Source: Curvibacter sp. (GTDB lineage Bacteria > Pseudomonadota > Gammaproteobacteria > Burkholderiales > Burkholderiaceae_C). From it: a stretch of DNA of 64,000 nucleotides. Below the pieces are notes generated by a model. It saw nothing but the letters and a program-made list of their open reading frames with translations. It had not been told where the DNA came from and made no database searches. A program made the position numbers and the translations under genes. Below, piece by piece: positions 24,285 to 33,425 of the stretch. The DNA lies in NCBI GenBank assembly GCA_004293725.1, contig REAW01000013.1:65037-129036 (forward strand), written 5' to 3'. Positions within the stretch are counted from its first letter, which is position 1; each line of letters begins with the position of its first letter.

Positions 24285-25190
24285 TCAGCCCCGCGGGTGA
24301 TGCTGGGCATGCAACGCAGCAAGCCGTTCACGGGCTACGTGGGTGTAAATCGTGGTTGTGGAAATATCAGCATGACCCAGCAGCATTTGCACCGAACGCA
24401 AATCAGCGCCATGGTTGAGCAAATGGGTCGCAAAAGCATGCCGTAATGTGTGCGGCGAAATGGGTACCCGAATGCCCGCTTGCAAGGCATACCGCTTCAC
24501 CAATGTCCAAAACATCAAGCGTGTCATGGCGCTGCCAGCCTTACTGCCTCGCACCGTGACGAACAGATCCTGCGTTTGCTTGGGGCCCAAGAGTTCGGCA
24601 CGGTGCTGCCCCAAGTAGCGCTGCAACCATTCACGCGCCACTTCACCAAAAGGCACCAGGCGTTCCTTGGAGCCTTTTCCCATCACCCGAAGAACGCCTT
24701 CGTTCAACCCCACATTGAGAACCCGCAACTCCACCAGTTCACTCACACGCAAGCCACTGGCATACATCAGCTCCAGCATAGTGCGGTCCCGCACACCCAG
24801 TGCCTCACTGGTATCCGGCGCGGCCAATAAGGCCTCTACCTGCGCCTCGGTCAGCGTTTTGGGAACTCTGGGGGCTTGCTTGGCGGCTTCGAGTCGCAGC
24901 GTAGGGTCTTGGTGAACCAAACCCTCGCGCAAGGCCCACCGAAAAAACCGACGGAACACTGTCAAACGGCGATTGGCAGTGGTAGCTTTGGTATGGGCGT
25001 GTTGTGCGGCGAAGTAGCCTTGAATGTGCAGTTCTTGCACGGCTACCAAGGGAGTTGCTTGCAGCCACTGCGCAAACAACGATAGGTCACGCCGATAGGC
25101 TTGAAGGGTGTTTTTGGACAGCCCCTCTTCCAACCAGAGCGCGTCGACAAAGGTATCGATCGAAGAAGTGTCGGCCTCGCAGGCTGTCAT
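24285..25190 (-). CDS. xerD: Site-specific tyrosine recombinase XerD
   Basis: Protein of 301 residues. With XerC it resolves chromosome dimers at dif during division. The core-binding domain is followed by the catalytic domain with Arg148 (ASGLRVSEL), Lys172, His247 and Arg250 ([10 protein letters not shown]), His273 (LGHADIS) and nucleophile Tyr282 (IYTHV). All are intact. It is a housekeeping recombinase, not a phage integrase: no attachment site, tRNA or mobile genes lie nearby. Its start overlaps the stop of the Bug receptor by 4 nt. Confidence 0.92.
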   Translation of the reverse strand: MTACEADTSSIDTFVDALWLEEGLSKNTLQAYRRDLSLFAQWLQATPLVAVQELHIQGYFAAQHAHTKATTANRRLTVFRRFFRWALREGLVHQDPTLRLEAAKQAPRVPKTLTEAQVEALLAAPDTSEALGVRDRTMLELMYASGLRVSELVELRVLNVGLNEGVLRVMGKGSKERLVPFGEVAREWLQRYLGQHRAELLGPKQTQDLFVTVRGSKAGSAMTRLMFWTLVKRYALQAGIRVPISPHTLRHAFATHLLNHGADLRSVQMLLGHADISTTTIYTHVARERLAALHAQHHPRG

Positions 25191-26149
25191 TCCAGACGCA
25201 ACTTGGCCGACTCCACCACTTTTTTGTAGACCTCGAACTCAGCCTTGATCTGGGCAGAAAACTGTTCGGGGCTGTTACCTTCAATCAACGAACCGGTGTC
25301 CTCAATGCGCTTGCGCACGGCCGGATCTTCCAGCACTTTGCGCACGGCTGCGTTTACTTTGTCCACGACTTCCTTTGGCAGCCCCTTGGGCCCGTAGATG
25401 CCGTAAAAAGCCATTCGATTGACGGGCTCGAGCCCCACTTCCTTGAAGGTGGGCACATTGGGTAATTGGGCCAATCGTTGCGGCGCCGCCACCACGATAG
25501 GCACAAGGCGATTGCTCTGAATATGTGGAAGCGCAGAGGGCAAGTTATCAAAGATCAAGGGCACCTGCCCGCCCACGGTGTCGTTGAGCGCCGGGCCCGC
25601 ACCGCGGTAAGGAATATGGGTAATAAACACTCCCGCAAGACTCTTGAACAACTCGGTCTGCATATGGCCGATACCACCCGTGCCGGAAGATGCATACGAA
25701 TACTTGCCTGGGCTCTTTTTCAGCTCAGCCATGAAACCCTTGTAATCTTTCGCCGGGAAACTGGGGTGAACTGCAATCACGTTCGGCGTAGCGGCAATGT
25801 TGACGATGGGCGTGAAATCAGTGAGCGGGTTGTAAGGATTCTTGGGGTTGATAGCCGGATTGGCCGCAACAGTCGACACGGTAGCCATGCCCAATGAATA
25901 CCCATCCGGTGCCGCCTTGGCCGTCTCGTTGGCACCGACCACACCACCACCACCGGCCTTGTTTTCGACAATCACTGTTTGGCCCAGCACCTTGCCAAGC
26001 GGATCAGCAATCACCCGGGCAATGATGTCGGTGGTGCCACCGGGCGCGAAAGGGACCTGTAGCTTGATGATTTTGTTGGGGTAACCCTGGGCCAGGGCTG
26101 CGCCCGATGCGGCGAAAAAACTCCAAGCGACCAAAACTCTGCGGTGCAT
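25187..26149 (-). CDS. Tripartite tricarboxylate transporter receptor, Bug family
   Basis: Periplasmic binding protein of 320 residues. The start is ATG 26149, with AGGAGATTGCT in front; the track's upstream ATG has no support. A signal peptide ends GAALAQG. Bug signatures: [37 protein letters not shown] and the [17 protein letters not shown] loop. Ligands of Bug proteins are usually carboxylates; no TctAB membrane partners are nearby, so this is an orphan receptor, as often in Burkholderiales. Overlaps xerD by 4 nt; an AEC transporter starts divergently. Confidence 0.9.
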   Translation of the reverse strand: MHRRVLVAWSFFAASGAALAQGYPNKIIKLQVPFAPGGTTDIIARVIADPLGKVLGQTVIVENKAGGGGVVGANETAKAAPDGYSLGMATVSTVAANPAINPKNPYNPLTDFTPIVNIAATPNVIAVHPSFPAKDYKGFMAELKKSPGKYSYASSGTGGIGHMQTELFKSLAGVFITHIPYRGAGPALNDTVGGQVPLIFDNLPSALPHIQSNRLVPIVVAAPQRLAQLPNVPTFKEVGLEPVNRMAFYGIYGPKGLPKEVVDKVNAAVRKVLEDPAVRKRIEDTGSLIEGNSPEQFSAQIKAEFEVYKKVVESAKLRLE

Positions 26150-26261
26150 AGCAATCTCCTGTTGTGTTTTGAAGATGTTACCCCTTTGGCAACCCTTACT
26201 TGCCTCCATCACCACCCCGTATAAACCCCAACCCAGTGTGCCCGACTGCTATCCTCCAAGG

Positions 26262-27173
26262 GTGAACTATGCCCAACTCCTCTTCCCCGATTTCTCCCTG
26301 ATCTTGCTGGGTTACCTGATTTGCCGCTACACCGCACTGAACCGGCCAGTCTGGGAACCTGTGGAATCGTTGGTGTATTACTTTCTATTTCCGGTACTGC
26401 TGTTTCATTCGATCGTAAAAAGCCCGCTGGACCTGGGCGCAACCTCTAGCCTCATGGGCGCTGGATGGGCTACCGGGCTGGCCGGTATTGCCATGGCCTA
26501 CCTACTTCCTCACCTGCCTTGGTTGGGCCGAAAAATCAACGCGCGGGACCACGCGTCAAGCGCCCAAATTGCGTTCCGCTTCAACTCCTTCATCGGCCTT
26601 GCCATCGCAGACAAAGTGGCTGGCCCGCAAGGGCTGCAACTGATCGCTGTACTGATTGGTGTGTGCGTGCCGCTATTCAATGTAGCTGCTGTATGGCCCA
26701 TGGCCAAACATGCGCAGCTTGGATTTGCGCGCGAGTTGCTGCGCAACCCTCTGATCATTGCCACTGCCTCCGGGCTGGCAGTCAACCTGCTGGGTTTTAC
26801 GTTTCCGGTATGGCTAGAGCCCACGGCCACACGCTTGGGCGCGGCCTCTCTGGCACTGGGCTTGATGGCGGCAGGAGCCGGCATGCAGCTGGGTGCACTG
26901 GCGCGTGCCAAGGCGCTGGGCGTGTCTGTGTTGGTAATCCGCCATGCACTCACACCCATGGTGGCCCTCGGTGTAGCGCTACTCTTTGGCCTCAGCCCCA
27001 CCCAAACCACTATCCTATTGGCGTTTTCTGCCTTGCCTACCGCATCAAGTTGTTATGTGTTGGCTGCCCGCATGGGTTATGACGGCGCCTACGTGGCGGG
27101 CCTGGTCACGCTGTCCACGCTAATGGGCATGGTGAGCCTTCCGTTTGCCCTCGGCGTATTGCGCCCAATTTAG
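26262..27173 (+). CDS. AEC family transporter (auxin efflux carrier/malonate-type)
   Basis: Inner-membrane protein of 303 residues from GTG 26262 (MNYAQLLFPD), which matches how family members begin; the track ORF continues 93 bp back into the divergent promoter region. About ten hydrophobic segments in two halves. The first helices have LILLGYLICR and VYYFLFPVLLFHS; a conserved Asn is in VPLFNVAAVWP. It probably moves a carboxylate by secondary transport, fitting the neighbouring Bug receptor, but this pairing is only inferred. It converges on the M14-like gene, with 5 bp between stops. Confidence 0.82.
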   Translation: MNYAQLLFPDFSLILLGYLICRYTALNRPVWEPVESLVYYFLFPVLLFHSIVKSPLDLGATSSLMGAGWATGLAGIAMAYLLPHLPWLGRKINARDHASSAQIAFRFNSFIGLAIADKVAGPQGLQLIAVLIGVCVPLFNVAAVWPMAKHAQLGFARELLRNPLIIATASGLAVNLLGFTFPVWLEPTATRLGAASLALGLMAAGAGMQLGALARAKALGVSVLVIRHALTPMVALGVALLFGLSPTQTTILLAFSALPTASSCYVLAARMGYDGAYVAGLVTLSTLMGMVSLPFALGVLRPI

Positions 27174-27178
27174 GCGCG

Positions 27179-28189
27179 TCAATACCAGTGTTGCAGCGCC
27201 TCAGCGTGCAATGCGTGGCGCTGATTCTCCTGAGGAAGCCAGGACTCTGCACTGCAGGCGGCACGGGTCAAGAAATCCAGCATCCAAATGTGGCGGCGCA
27301 GCACACGTGCTTGTCGGTGGCCAATCAACGGGTTGAAGATGCCGTGGCGACTGAAAAGCTGACGAGGATTTTTCTTGATCCACAACCACGACCCCATTTC
27401 TAGCGTCAACGGCAAAAAAACCCTTTCTGACGCACCACGTGACTGCAGGTAGAGGTGGTCCCACAAATCGCCATGCGCAAGATACTGCAGGCTTTGCGGC
27501 TCAAACACATAGGGATGATGGTTGTAGGTCTGCCGGAAGATGGCTTGCAACGCAAACATTTCGGCAAGGTGGTGCAAGGCCTTTCGCGTGTGGGCAAATG
27601 GAAACCACAACCGGTCCTGCACGCCAAACCCCGAATGACAATCCACCGACATACTGAAAGCGCGCGGCAGTAGTTCTTGGGCCACCACTTCGCACACGGC
27701 CAAATTTTCTTGTTCCATGGGCGCACCGGCCAGGCCACGGAACCACGGCAGCCGTGCGCTCAGACGCTGGCCCCCGACCATGGCAGGCACAGGCTCTATG
27801 GCATCGACCGGCGCGTTACGCATCAGGTCCACGCCACGCGGGTTGGCGCGGGTACCAAGAGCCATGCCGCCCGGATTGACCAGCGGCATGAACACCATGC
27901 GCAACGTTTCCAGTTGGCGGTGAAGCGTATGGTCCCACGTCAAGCGCATCACGATGCTGTGCAAATACGCGGTTACTACCTCCGCGCCGATACGTTCGAG
28001 ACCATGCACACCACCAAAAAAACCTATGGCAGGTGCCTGGGGATCGGTACTGCCCAGGGCAATGGCGTAGACCGGCAGCACGGTACCGCGGCAGTCCACC
28101 TCGCGCACCACGCGGGTCTGCACGCGGTCGCCAGCCAACTGCAAAATTCGCTCCAGTTCCGTTAATGCATCGAGTACGCGTAGGGACAA
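27179..28189 (-). CDS. M14-like zinc carboxypeptidase/deacylase
   Basis: Protein of 336 residues without a signal peptide. Zinc ligands are His62 and Glu65 in GVHGLERIG and His185 in DCHSGFG; substrate-binding NPRGVDLMRN follows the M14 pattern; Glu264 in TLEMGSW is placed as the catalytic glutamate. The set fits the succinylglutamate desuccinylase/DUF2817 side of M14 more than secreted carboxypeptidases. Substrate unknown. Ends 5 bp from the AEC gene stop. Confidence 0.75.
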   Translation of the reverse strand: MSLRVLDALTELERILQLAGDRVQTRVVREVDCRGTVLPVYAIALGSTDPQAPAIGFFGGVHGLERIGAEVVTAYLHSIVMRLTWDHTLHRQLETLRMVFMPLVNPGGMALGTRANPRGVDLMRNAPVDAIEPVPAMVGGQRLSARLPWFRGLAGAPMEQENLAVCEVVAQELLPRAFSMSVDCHSGFGVQDRLWFPFAHTRKALHHLAEMFALQAIFRQTYNHHPYVFEPQSLQYLAHGDLWDHLYLQSRGASERVFLPLTLEMGSWLWIKKNPRQLFSRHGIFNPLIGHRQARVLRRHIWMLDFLTRAACSAESWLPQENQRHALHAEALQHWY

Positions 28190-28350
28190 GACAAAGCTCC
28201 AGACAGCCTGCCAGCATAGTGGAAAGATGTCATTGGCGCATTCATTGATGCATCGCTGATGCCGTCACACCACAGTGCCAAATCAGTGCCATCAAAACGT
28301 CATATTGGCCACCTAAAGTAAGTGCTTCTGCAACCTGCCAGGAGCCTTCC

Positions 28351-28440
28351 ATGATCCTCAAGTTACTTGGACTGCAACGTTTGCTCGACGAACTTTTCGA
28401 GGACAACTGGCTGGAGCCAGTGGCCTTGATCGAAGTCTGA
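28351..28440 (+). CDS. Tiny hypothetical ORF 1 (29 residues)
   Basis: Starts MILKLLGLQRLLDELFEDNW and ends ALIEV. A good AGGAG lies 6 nt before the ATG, the best ribosome site in this region. It is an amphipathic, acidic peptide that could be one helix. The stop overlaps the next ATG by one base (TGATG), so it is coupled to ORF 2. Too short for the ORF track. The 160 bp upstream hold no gene and could contain its promoter. Function unknown. Confidence 0.5.
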   Translation: MILKLLGLQRLLDELFEDNWLEPVALIEV

Positions 28441-28568
28441 TGGGTCGCCGCTCTGCCCAGCGGCGCAAGCCCCTGCTGCCTTGGTTGGCAATTACGCTGG
28501 CCTTTGTGCAAGGCATGGGAGAACTGCTCGCGCTGCAACGCAATCGGACTCCGCGACCTCGGCGCTGA
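28440..28568 (+). CDS. Tiny hypothetical ORF 2 (42 residues)
   Basis: Starts MGRRSAQRRKPLLPWLAITL and ends RTPRPRR. One hydrophobic stretch (about 11-31) is flanked by Arg-rich ends, so a small single-span membrane peptide is possible. It is coupled to ORF 1 by a TGATG overlap and ends 15 bp before the MBL gene. Function unknown. Real-gene status rests on coupling and placement. Confidence 0.45.
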   Translation: MGRRSAQRRKPLLPWLAITLAFVQGMGELLALQRNRTPRPRR

Positions 28569-28583
28569 GCCTACACTGCGCGC

Positions 28584-29597
28584 ATGAAATTCTTCAAGCG
28601 CGTGGGTGCGGTCGTTGTCTTGGTGTTGACAGCAGGTACTGCCACGCTCGCATGGCTGCTCAGCCATCCGCCAGGTTTGGATGGACTAAGCACCCTGCGA
28701 TGGCCCACCCCTCCTCCCGCGCAAGTGCCGCTGCAAGTCAGTTTTTTGGGCGTGGCCACCGTCTTGTTGGACGATGGTGAAACCGCGCTGCTGACCGATG
28801 GTTTCTTCTCACGCCCCAATAAACTCACCACTTTCCTGCGTCAGGTAGAGCCCGATGTGGCAGGCATTGCGGCCGGCCTGCAGCGCGCCGGCATTCCGGC
28901 GCGTACTGGCACGCTGGCCGCAGTCATTCCGCTTCACTCGCACTACGACCATGCCATGGATGCGCCCGAGGTGGCTCGACGCACCGGTGCACTGCTCTTG
29001 GGCTCCAGTTCGACTGCCATGGTGGGCCGCGGCTGGGGTCTGGCTGAAGCGCAGATCCGAACCGCCGAGCTGGGCAAACCCTACCGCTTTGGCCGTTTCA
29101 CCGTTACGCTGTACCCTGCGCTGCATACGCCCACCGGTTTTACCGGCGGTGAAATCACCGCGCCGCTAAAACCTCCCGTACGCGCTACCGAATACAAGGA
29201 AGGTCAAAGCTATGTGGCCCACATCACACACGATGGGCGCAGCCTCTTGATCACCGGCACCGCTGGCTATGTGCCCGGCGGGCTGCAGGGTGTAAAGGCC
29301 GACGTCGTCTTGTTGGGCATAGGCGCCATGGGCCCACGCAGCGCCGAGCACAAGGCCGCCTATTGGCAAGAAACCGTGGCCACGGTCGGTGCACGGCGCG
29401 TGATTCCCATCCACTGGGACGATTTCTGGATCCCGTCCACCCTCCCCATGCAGCCCATGCCCAAGCCGCTGGATGACTTTGAGGCCTCTATGCAGTTTTT
29501 GCAGCAACAGGCAAGCCAGACCAAGGTCGATCTGCGGCTTCCACTCGAATGGCAGCCCATGGACATATTTGCGAACTTGCCGCCCGTCCTCAAGTGA
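28584..29597 (+). CDS. Membrane-anchored MBL-fold metal-dependent hydrolase
   Basis: Protein of 337 residues with an N-terminal membrane anchor or uncleaved signal (about 7-27). The metallo-beta-lactamase signature is HSHYDHAMD, followed by PALHTPTGF, LLITGTAGY and PIHWDDFW, the ligand pattern seen in NAPE-PLD/UlaG-like hydrolases. The catalytic part would face the periplasm. Substrate unknown. Follows two tiny ORFs by 15 bp; its 3' end overlaps the nicotinamidase gene on the other strand by 8 bp. Confidence 0.8.
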   Translation: MKFFKRVGAVVVLVLTAGTATLAWLLSHPPGLDGLSTLRWPTPPPAQVPLQVSFLGVATVLLDDGETALLTDGFFSRPNKLTTFLRQVEPDVAGIAAGLQRAGIPARTGTLAAVIPLHSHYDHAMDAPEVARRTGALLLGSSSTAMVGRGWGLAEAQIRTAELGKPYRFGRFTVTLYPALHTPTGFTGGEITAPLKPPVRATEYKEGQSYVAHITHDGRSLLITGTAGYVPGGLQGVKADVVLLGIGAMGPRSAEHKAAYWQETVATVGARRVIPIHWDDFWIPSTLPMQPMPKPLDDFEASMQFLQQQASQTKVDLRLPLEWQPMDIFANLPPVLK

Positions 29598-30390
29598 AGT
29601 CGGCCAGGGAAGCAGTGCGCAGGCCAGCCACGCGCGCTTGCGCCAGAAAGGCTTGCCCGGCCTCTTCAAAACCGGTCACGGGACTCATGCAATCCGTCAA
29701 CAACACCGTGTTTTGCAATCGCTCCAACGGCAGCTCCGCCATCATGTCCCCCACCGATGCCGCGACACAATGACTCAGCGCCTCGCCCGCTATCAAAAGC
29801 GTAGCTACTTGCGAAGACAGGGCCTTCATCAGCGGCTTGTTGAGCAAAGTTTGAGGGTCGTCGGTGCAAGGCACCTCGGCTTTGAATGCACTGTATTGTT
29901 CGGTCATGGGGTTCTGGCCCTTGAGTACCTTGTGGCAGGTCCGACCCGTGTGTTGTTCCCAGTGCGCAATCGCCTCAGTTAACCCTGAGTGGATGTTGTG
30001 CCCCCAGGTGCCCAGCACACAATGCACCGGCCAGGCGATGAGTTGGCGCTGGCCCGTTGCCTCCAGAGCCTGTAAGTAAGCAAGGACTTTGGGGGTCTTC
30101 CCGGCATGGCGCGGACGGAAGACACCGGCCTGCACATCGGCAGCGCGAATCAGGGTAAATGGGGCCACTGCACTGCCATCTGCTTGCAGCCAGAAACTGG
30201 TGCGCTCCACACCCACGCTGGCGTGCGAGTCCAGCGTGACGGTGAGGCTTTGGACTTGGGCCGCATGGTGAATCAACCACGTAGCGAGTCGGTCCATATC
30301 GGCATTCGCACCTGGCACCGGCAAGGCTGCATCCGCGATGTCGAGAAAGTCATTTTGGGGGTCGATGACCAACAGGTCGTACTGTGTCAC
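29590..30390 (-). CDS. Nicotinamidase-like cysteine hydrolase
   Basis: Isochorismatase-fold hydrolase of 266 residues from GTG 30390 (MTQYDLLVID); the track's N-terminus overruns queG. The D-K-C triad is visible: Asp10 (VIDPQNDF), Lys157 (VLKGQNP) and Cys208 (EALSHCVA). The metal-site TLDSH (52-56) fits nicotinamidase, which makes nicotinate for NAD salvage. It is longer than E. coli PncA (about 213), so a different amide substrate is possible. The stretch SQVATLLIAG just before the active-site Cys lies on a repeat copy (29789-29826). It starts 8 bp after queG. Confidence 0.75.
   Translation of the reverse strand: MTQYDLLVIDPQNDFLDIADAALPVPGANADMDRLATWLIHHAAQVQSLTVTLDSHASVGVERTSFWLQADGSAVAPFTLIRAADVQAGVFRPRHAGKTPKVLAYLQALEATGQRQLIAWPVHCVLGTWGHNIHSGLTEAIAHWEQHTGRTCHKVLKGQNPMTEQYSAFKAEVPCTDDPQTLLNKPLMKALSSQVATLLIAGEALSHCVAASVGDMMAELPLERLQNTVLLTDCMSPVTGFEEAGQAFLAQARVAGLRTASLADFT
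29789..29826 (+). repeat. Dispersed palindromic repeat, copy C
   Basis: GCTATCAAAAGCGTAGC head, then TACTTGCGAAGACAGGGCC. Antisense to the nicotinamidase-like gene, where it encodes SQVATLLIAG in the same frame as copies B and J. The core is GCGAA rather than GCGCA. Confidence 0.55.
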
Positions 30391-30397
30391 GGTAGGT

Positions 30398-31528
30398 TTA
30401 CTCCAAGGAATCAAAAGATGCGGCTTCAAGGGCCCACAACACATGCTCTTGCACGATGGGGTCGGGGTGCTGGGTACGTCGCTGCAAGGACTGGACCAGG
30501 GTGGCGCGTTGCGCCGTGTTAAGACCCACGCCGTGCAGCGCATTGCCCATGGCCACGGCCACATTGCGCAGCCAGCGCGCGTGCCCAATGCGACGGATAG
30601 GGCTGCCCTCTGTATAGCGCAAGAATGCGTCTTCGCTCCAATCCATCAGCGCGGCGAGTTGCTCCCCCGCCAATCCCTCCCGTGCATCAAAGTCGGGCAA
30701 GCTGCTGCGCTTGGCAAATTTGTTCCAAGGACACACCAGTTGGCAATCGTCACAACCGTAGATGCGGTTGCCGATCAAGGGACGCATCTCCAGCGGTATG
30801 GCGCCTGCGTGCTCAATCGTCAGGTAGGAGATGCAACGCCGTGCATCCAACCGGTGCGGTGCAATGATGGCCTGGGTGGGACAAACTCTGATACAGGCGC
30901 TGCAGCTGCCGCAATGTGCCTCAACAGGCGCAGTTGCAGGTAGTGCCATGTCGACATAAATCTCCCCCAGGAAAAACATGGACCCGGCCTCGCGGTTCAG
31001 CAACAGCGTGTGTTTGCCACGCCAGCCCTGGCCGCTGCGCGCGGCCAACTCAGCCTCCAGTACCGGGGCAGAATCAGTGAACACGCGGTAGCCCAGCGGT
31101 CCCATATGGTTTGACAACCGGTCGGCCAGTTTTTGCAGGCGGTTGCGCAATACCTTGTGGTAGTCCCGGCCTCGGGCGTAGAGCGACACAATGCCCTCCA
31201 TGGGGCGCTCCAATCGCGCCAACTCAGCGTCTTGCCAGTCTGCCCCGGTAGCCTGCGGCAGGTAGTCCATGCGCGCTGTGATCACGCTCACGGTACCTGG
31301 CACCAGTTCGGCCGGACGCGCACGTTTGAGGCCATGCTGGGCCATGTAGCCCATGTCACCGTGGAAACCATGCGACAACCAGGCCAATAAACCGGCCTCC
31401 GCAGAAGACAAATCCACACCCGCCACGCCAATTTGGGAGAATCCAAGTTCTTGGGCCCAAGCCCGAACCTGAACCACCAACTGGTCGCCACTGAATTGAG
31501 CCTTGTCTTGCACGCTGTTGATCGTCAC
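30398..31528 (-). CDS. queG: Epoxyqueuosine reductase
   Basis: Protein of 376 residues from GTG 31528 (MTINSVQDKA); the track's 82 extra residues cover tsaE antisense. QueG is the cobalamin and Fe-S enzyme that reduces epoxyqueuosine to queuosine in tRNA wobble positions. Two 4Fe-4S clusters are bound by CGSCSACIRVCP and CDDCQLVCPWN. ARMDYLP holds the catalytic Asp region. A C-terminal HEAT-like region (RHIGHARWLRNVAVAMGN type) is present. Divergent from tsaE, with overlapping 5' ends. Confidence 0.92.
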   Translation of the reverse strand: MTINSVQDKAQFSGDQLVVQVRAWAQELGFSQIGVAGVDLSSAEAGLLAWLSHGFHGDMGYMAQHGLKRARPAELVPGTVSVITARMDYLPQATGADWQDAELARLERPMEGIVSLYARGRDYHKVLRNRLQKLADRLSNHMGPLGYRVFTDSAPVLEAELAARSGQGWRGKHTLLLNREAGSMFFLGEIYVDMALPATAPVEAHCGSCSACIRVCPTQAIIAPHRLDARRCISYLTIEHAGAIPLEMRPLIGNRIYGCDDCQLVCPWNKFAKRSSLPDFDAREGLAGEQLAALMDWSEDAFLRYTEGSPIRRIGHARWLRNVAVAMGNALHGVGLNTAQRATLVQSLQRRTQHPDPIVQEHVLWALEAASFDSLE

Positions 31529-32014
31529 CCGCCCATTGTAGAAAGCGCCACGCTGGTTTGGCCAGACGAAGCTGCCACGCAAGCTTTTGCCCAGCATTGG
31601 GCCTTGCAGCCTGCGCTGAGGAACGCTTTTATCGCCCTGCATGGGGACCTGGGTGCTGGCAAGACCACGCTGGTTCGTCACCTGTTGCAAGCGCTGGGCG
31701 TTACCGGACGCATCAAAAGCCCCACTTATGCCGTGGTGGAGCCCTACGAACTGGAAGCGCTCCCTATTTGGCACTTTGATTTCTACCGTTTCAACGATCC
31801 GCGAGAATGGGAAGAAGCGGGTTTCCGCGATATTTTTGCCGGCCCCGGCCTCAAGTTGGCCGAGTGGCCCGAGAAAGCGACGGGGTTTCTTCCATTGGCC
31901 GATCTAGACCTGCATATCCGCACACTGGACGACAACAGCCGCAACGTCACGCTGCAAGCACACACAGCAACAGGCCAAGCGCTTTTGCGTGCACTGCCAG
32001 GAGCCATCCCATGA
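31508..32014 (+). CDS. tsaE: tRNA threonylcarbamoyl-adenosine biosynthesis ATPase TsaE
   Basis: P-loop protein that works with TsaB/TsaD in t6A modification of ANN-decoding tRNAs. Walker A is GDLGAGKTT; SPTYAVVEPY and FDFYRFNDPREWEEAGF are family signatures. The start is uncertain. The homology begins near VESATLVWPDE, where the only codon in place is ATT (31544). The nearest conventional in-frame start is TTG 31508, used here, which overlaps the divergent queG start. The ATG of the track (31433) lies well inside queG. The stop overlaps the amiC ATG (ATGA). Confidence 0.88.
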   Translation: MHAVDRHPPIVESATLVWPDEAATQAFAQHWALQPALRNAFIALHGDLGAGKTTLVRHLLQALGVTGRIKSPTYAVVEPYELEALPIWHFDFYRFNDPREWEEAGFRDIFAGPGLKLAEWPEKATGFLPLADLDLHIRTLDDNSRNVTLQAHTATGQALLRALPGAIP

Positions 32015-33384
32015 AACGTCGCACCCTGTTGCAGGCCGGTAGTGTGGTACTCACGCTGGGCGCCGCACACTTTGCCCGCGGCGCCACCATCATGACGGTT
32101 CGCGTATGGCCAGCCGCTGAGTATTCGCGTGTCACCATCGAGTCCGACGCGGCCCTGAAGGCGAAGCAAACCTTTGTGCCCAGCCCGCCACGCCTGGCGG
32201 TCGATATTGAGGGCATTGTGCTGAACCCCGCACTCAAGGAACTGGTGGCCAAGGTAAAGGCGGATGACCCCAACATCGCGGGCATCCGGGTGGGACAGTT
32301 CACGCCCACCGTGGTGCGATTGGTGGTAGACCTTAAGCTGCCGATCCGGCCCCAGGTTTTTTCTCTGGCACCCGTGGCAGCCTACCAGCACCGGCTGGTG
32401 TTTGACCTCTACCCGGTCGAGGAAGTGGACCCGCTGGAGGGCCTGATCGCCGAACGTCTCAAAGACGCAACCGGCAAAACGGCTCCAGACCCTTTGGACA
32501 CACTGATTGCCCAACACACGCAGGGCGCGGCCTCTGGCGCCACCGCTGGAGCCAGTCAAAGCGCTCCTAAATCAGGAGCTGCTCGCGCAGACAGTTCAAG
32601 GGCTACAACCCAAAGTGGCACGAAAAACCCATCGCAACCTGCACCCGCTTCATCGACCGAACGCCTCATCATCGTTGCACTCGACCCTGGCCATGGAGGA
32701 GAGGATCCCGGTGCCATTGGCCCTGCAGGCACCAAAGAGAAAGACGTGGTGCTCAAACTGGCGCACTTGCTGCGAGAGCGCATCAACAACGCAACGGTAA
32801 ACGGCAGAACCATGCGCGCTTTCCTGACGCGTGATGCGGATTTCTTTGTGCCGCTGAGCACACGCGTACAGAAAGCGCGGCGTGTGCAGGCAGACCTTTT
32901 CGTGAGTCTGCATGCCGATGCATTTTTTACCCCTGACCCCCAGGGCGCCAGCGTGTTTGCACTGAGCCAGGGTGGCGCAACCAGCAGCGCCGCACGCTGG
33001 ATGGCGGCCAAAGAAAACAAGGCAGATTTAATCGGCGGCTTGAACGTCAAGGCCAAGGATGCAACCGTGCAACGGGCCCTGCTAGACATGAGCACCACCG
33101 CGCAAATCAACGACAGCCTGAAACTGGGCAGCAATCTGTTGGGTGAAATCAAGCGAGTTGGCAAGCTGCACAAGCCCAGAGTCGAACAAGCTTCTTTTGC
33201 CGTGCTCAAGGCACCCGACATCCCCAGCGTACTGGTGGAAGCTGCCTTCATCAGCAACCCCAAAGAAGAAACCAAACTCAACAGCGAGGACTACCAGAAC
33301 GATCTTGCGGATGCGCTGATGCGCGGCATCCTTGCGTACTTTGCAAAAAACCCTCCCCTGACCCGCAACCGCATGACCAGTTAG
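32011..33384 (+). CDS. amiC: N-acetylmuramoyl-L-alanine amidase (AmiC-type)
   Basis: Periplasmic cell-separation amidase of 457 residues. It starts at ATG 32011; the track ORF starts inside tsaE. A Tat-type signal (KRRTLLQAG) ends near FARGA. An AMIN domain (about 28-140) precedes an Ala/Ser/Pro linker (150-216) and an Amidase_3 domain (217-455) with zinc ligands His228 (DPGHGG), Glu243 and His301 (SLHAD), and catalytic Glu410 (VLVEAAF). No LysM is visible. The linker residues about 184-200 (SAPKSGAARADSSRATT) are encoded by a repeat copy. Coupled to tsaE by ATGA. Confidence 0.92.
   Translation: MKRRTLLQAGSVVLTLGAAHFARGATIMTVRVWPAAEYSRVTIESDAALKAKQTFVPSPPRLAVDIEGIVLNPALKELVAKVKADDPNIAGIRVGQFTPTVVRLVVDLKLPIRPQVFSLAPVAAYQHRLVFDLYPVEEVDPLEGLIAERLKDATGKTAPDPLDTLIAQHTQGAASGATAGASQSAPKSGAARADSSRATTQSGTKNPSQPAPASSTERLIIVALDPGHGGEDPGAIGPAGTKEKDVVLKLAHLLRERINNATVNGRTMRAFLTRDADFFVPLSTRVQKARRVQADLFVSLHADAFFTPDPQGASVFALSQGGATSSAARWMAAKENKADLIGGLNVKAKDATVQRALLDMSTTAQINDSLKLGSNLLGEIKRVGKLHKPRVEQASFAVLKAPDIPSVLVEAAFISNPKEETKLNSEDYQNDLADALMRGILAYFAKNPPLTRNRMTS
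32560..32615 (+). repeat. Dispersed palindromic repeat, copy D
   Basis: AGCGCTCCTAAATCAGGAGC has the alternative head GCTCCT/AGGAGC, a hairpin in place of GCTAT/ATAGC. TGCTCGCGCAGACAGTTCAAG and GGCTACAACC follow. It lies in sense orientation in the amiC linker, in the same frame as copies A, E, F and H. Confidence 0.65.
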
Positions 33385-33425
33385 CCCTGGCGCAACCTAC
33401 TGCGCGGGTTACCCCAGCGAAAGGT

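Noticed and set aside
24285-25190. Tyrosine recombinase as a sign of a genomic island or prophage
   Set aside because: Sequence is a complete housekeeping XerD; no direct repeats, tRNA or phage genes nearby.
26675-26700. GCTATTCAATGTAGCTGCT inside the AEC gene, similar to a repeat head
   Set aside because: No GCGCA core or tail follows, and it encodes a conserved helix of the family; similarity too short.
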